Origin: Sequoia sempervirens
Lineage: Eukaryota > Streptophyta > Pinopsida > Cupressales > Cupressaceae
Length of the DNA: 64,000 nucleotides
Assembly (NCBI GenBank): GCA_007258455.2
Contig: VDFB02373365.1
Span: 220,504,552 to 220,568,551 of the forward strand
Direction of reading: 5' to 3'
Of the stretch, positions 62,736 through 64,000 are shown in pieces. The notes below the pieces were generated by a model, which was given only the letters and a program-made list of their open reading frames with translations, searched no databases and was not told the origin of the DNA. Position numbers and translations under genes: made by a program. Position 1 is the stretch's first letter. Each line of letters starts with the position of its first letter.

Positions 62736-64000
62736 AGTCTACTAAATGCGCCTACCAGCATGTTGAAATATGATAATTAGGATTTTTAAAATTTGAATTT
62801 TGTTAGCAATAAGTTTGGGACAAAATTGAAAAATGCTAACTTGGTAACGTTGGTAATGTAAATTGGCTGCAGAAGAGGGAAATTTGTGAAAAATAGAGTG
62901 TAAGTTTGTACAATTCTTAAAAATACTATTGGTGTTTTTTAAAAAGTACAAGACTATATTTTTTGTATGATCTTTTTTTTGTAAAACAACAAGAAATTTG
63001 AACAAATGGTAAGGGAAAAAATGTTTTGTAAGCATTTTTCAATTTATTATGAAGGGAAAATTTCAAATAAATTTATATCCTAAAGAATTGTATATAAATA
63101 AAAGAGGTTATCATGTCAAATTTGTTACACACTCATAATAATTGTATAATTCTATAAAATATGGAAAGAAGGAAACTTGCAATAGTGAGGACTATTACAT
63201 GCAGTTTCTATTAAGCATCTACACAAAATTGTAGGAAGAAAAAGTTCTAAATGGTGCATTTAGAGTATGCAATACAATTTAAAAAATGAAGATGATCAAA
63301 GATAGTGAGTTTTAAACATACCTATAGATAGCACCTATATATGTAGTACTCACAAAGAATGCAAGAATTGAAATAAATTTGGTCCTGTAGATATAAGAAG
63401 TACAAAATGTGGTGAGCATAAGTCAAGTGGATAACGAAGAACTTGAGAAAATCACTCCAAATTAAGTGCCACTTTGAATGCAAATAAAAAATATATTCTA
63501 ATATTGCAGAGGTTTCAAGTTTGGAGTAAATAATTGCTGTATCTTTTTTTTTTTTATGAAATTGGAATACAGAGTTAACATATTTGATAAAGCATTGAAA
63601 TCTTACAAGGAAAACATAGTTTATTTATATCTTGTTTTGTATTTCAGAATAACAATTATGTGTAGACAATTTAAGAATGTTACATAGGTGGTTTCTGATG
63701 TCATATACTGTAATAAAATGTCATAAAGTGTACAATCCAAACCATGAGAGATAAGTACGATCAATACTATTGCATATGCATTACATCATTTACAAAAATG
63801 ATTGTTCTATAGTTATTAGATGACATAGATTCTTTTGAATATAGTATCTGATTTACATAGTAAAAAACTTTTTCAGGAACTTAAGGAATGCATTTTTACT
63901 ACGACAAACACAACCTTGTTCGTTGCACTAGGACAATAACACTAATTGTAGGAGCTTCATGCAAAAAGGTAAGACACTAATCATAGTTTGGAAAGCTTGT
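62736..64000. other. AT-rich DNA upstream of the Helitron genes
   Basis: No gene, RNA or repeat recognised. The Helitron 5' terminus should lie here or beyond the window edge. Confidence 0.5.

Overview
This window looks like nuclear DNA of a seed plant with a very large, repeat-filled genome, most likely a conifer. The pointers are a CYP716/CYP725-type cytochrome P450 resembling conifer (including yew) enzymes, plant-type Ty1/copia, Ty3/gypsy, LINE and Helitron elements, a plant class II small heat shock protein, very low gene density and AT-rich, heavily decayed intergenic DNA. The species assignment is inference from protein resemblance.

Layout. Positions 1-17,889 are a mosaic of short, diverged, untyped repeat modules in both orientations, with (ATGT/AT)n microsatellites, several local duplications, a foldback element (4500-4691) and a decayed RPA1-type pseudogene (12,124-14,033). 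Positions 17,885-35,878 hold a complete but dead Ty1/copia element (TSD CCATT). A complete but dead Ty3/gypsy element (24,312-35,675, minus strand, TSD GTGTG) is nested inside its 3' LTR. Positions 35,879-41,431 are more mosaic repeat and unrecognised AT-rich DNA with one CCHC-knuckle fragment. Positions 41,448-49,103 are a LINE on the minus strand bounded by a perfect 16-bp duplication; it has itself been hit by a foldback insertion with a 9-bp duplication and contains an LTR-retrotransposon remnant. After an empty AT-rich stretch come a P450 pseudogene (53,460-51,764) and an apparently intact class II small heat shock protein gene with one intron (55,208-54,664). Positions 55,979-62,735 are the coding part of a degenerate autonomous-type Helitron: a Rep-helicase gene and an upstream RPA1-like gene, both on the minus strand.

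The most interesting observation is that the gypsy element and the LINE, which are unrelated, each carry the same kind of extra protein downstream of their polymerase genes: a globular domain with an EVTxLxxxGxxF core and a HxxLIxLxxEH block, followed by a coiled coil. In the gypsy element it lies between integrase and the 3' LTR; in the LINE it lies after RNase H and inside the target-site duplication. The only uninterrupted plausible host gene is the small heat shock protein. Most premature stops I checked in the mobile elements fit C-to-T or G-to-A change, as expected of long-methylated DNA.
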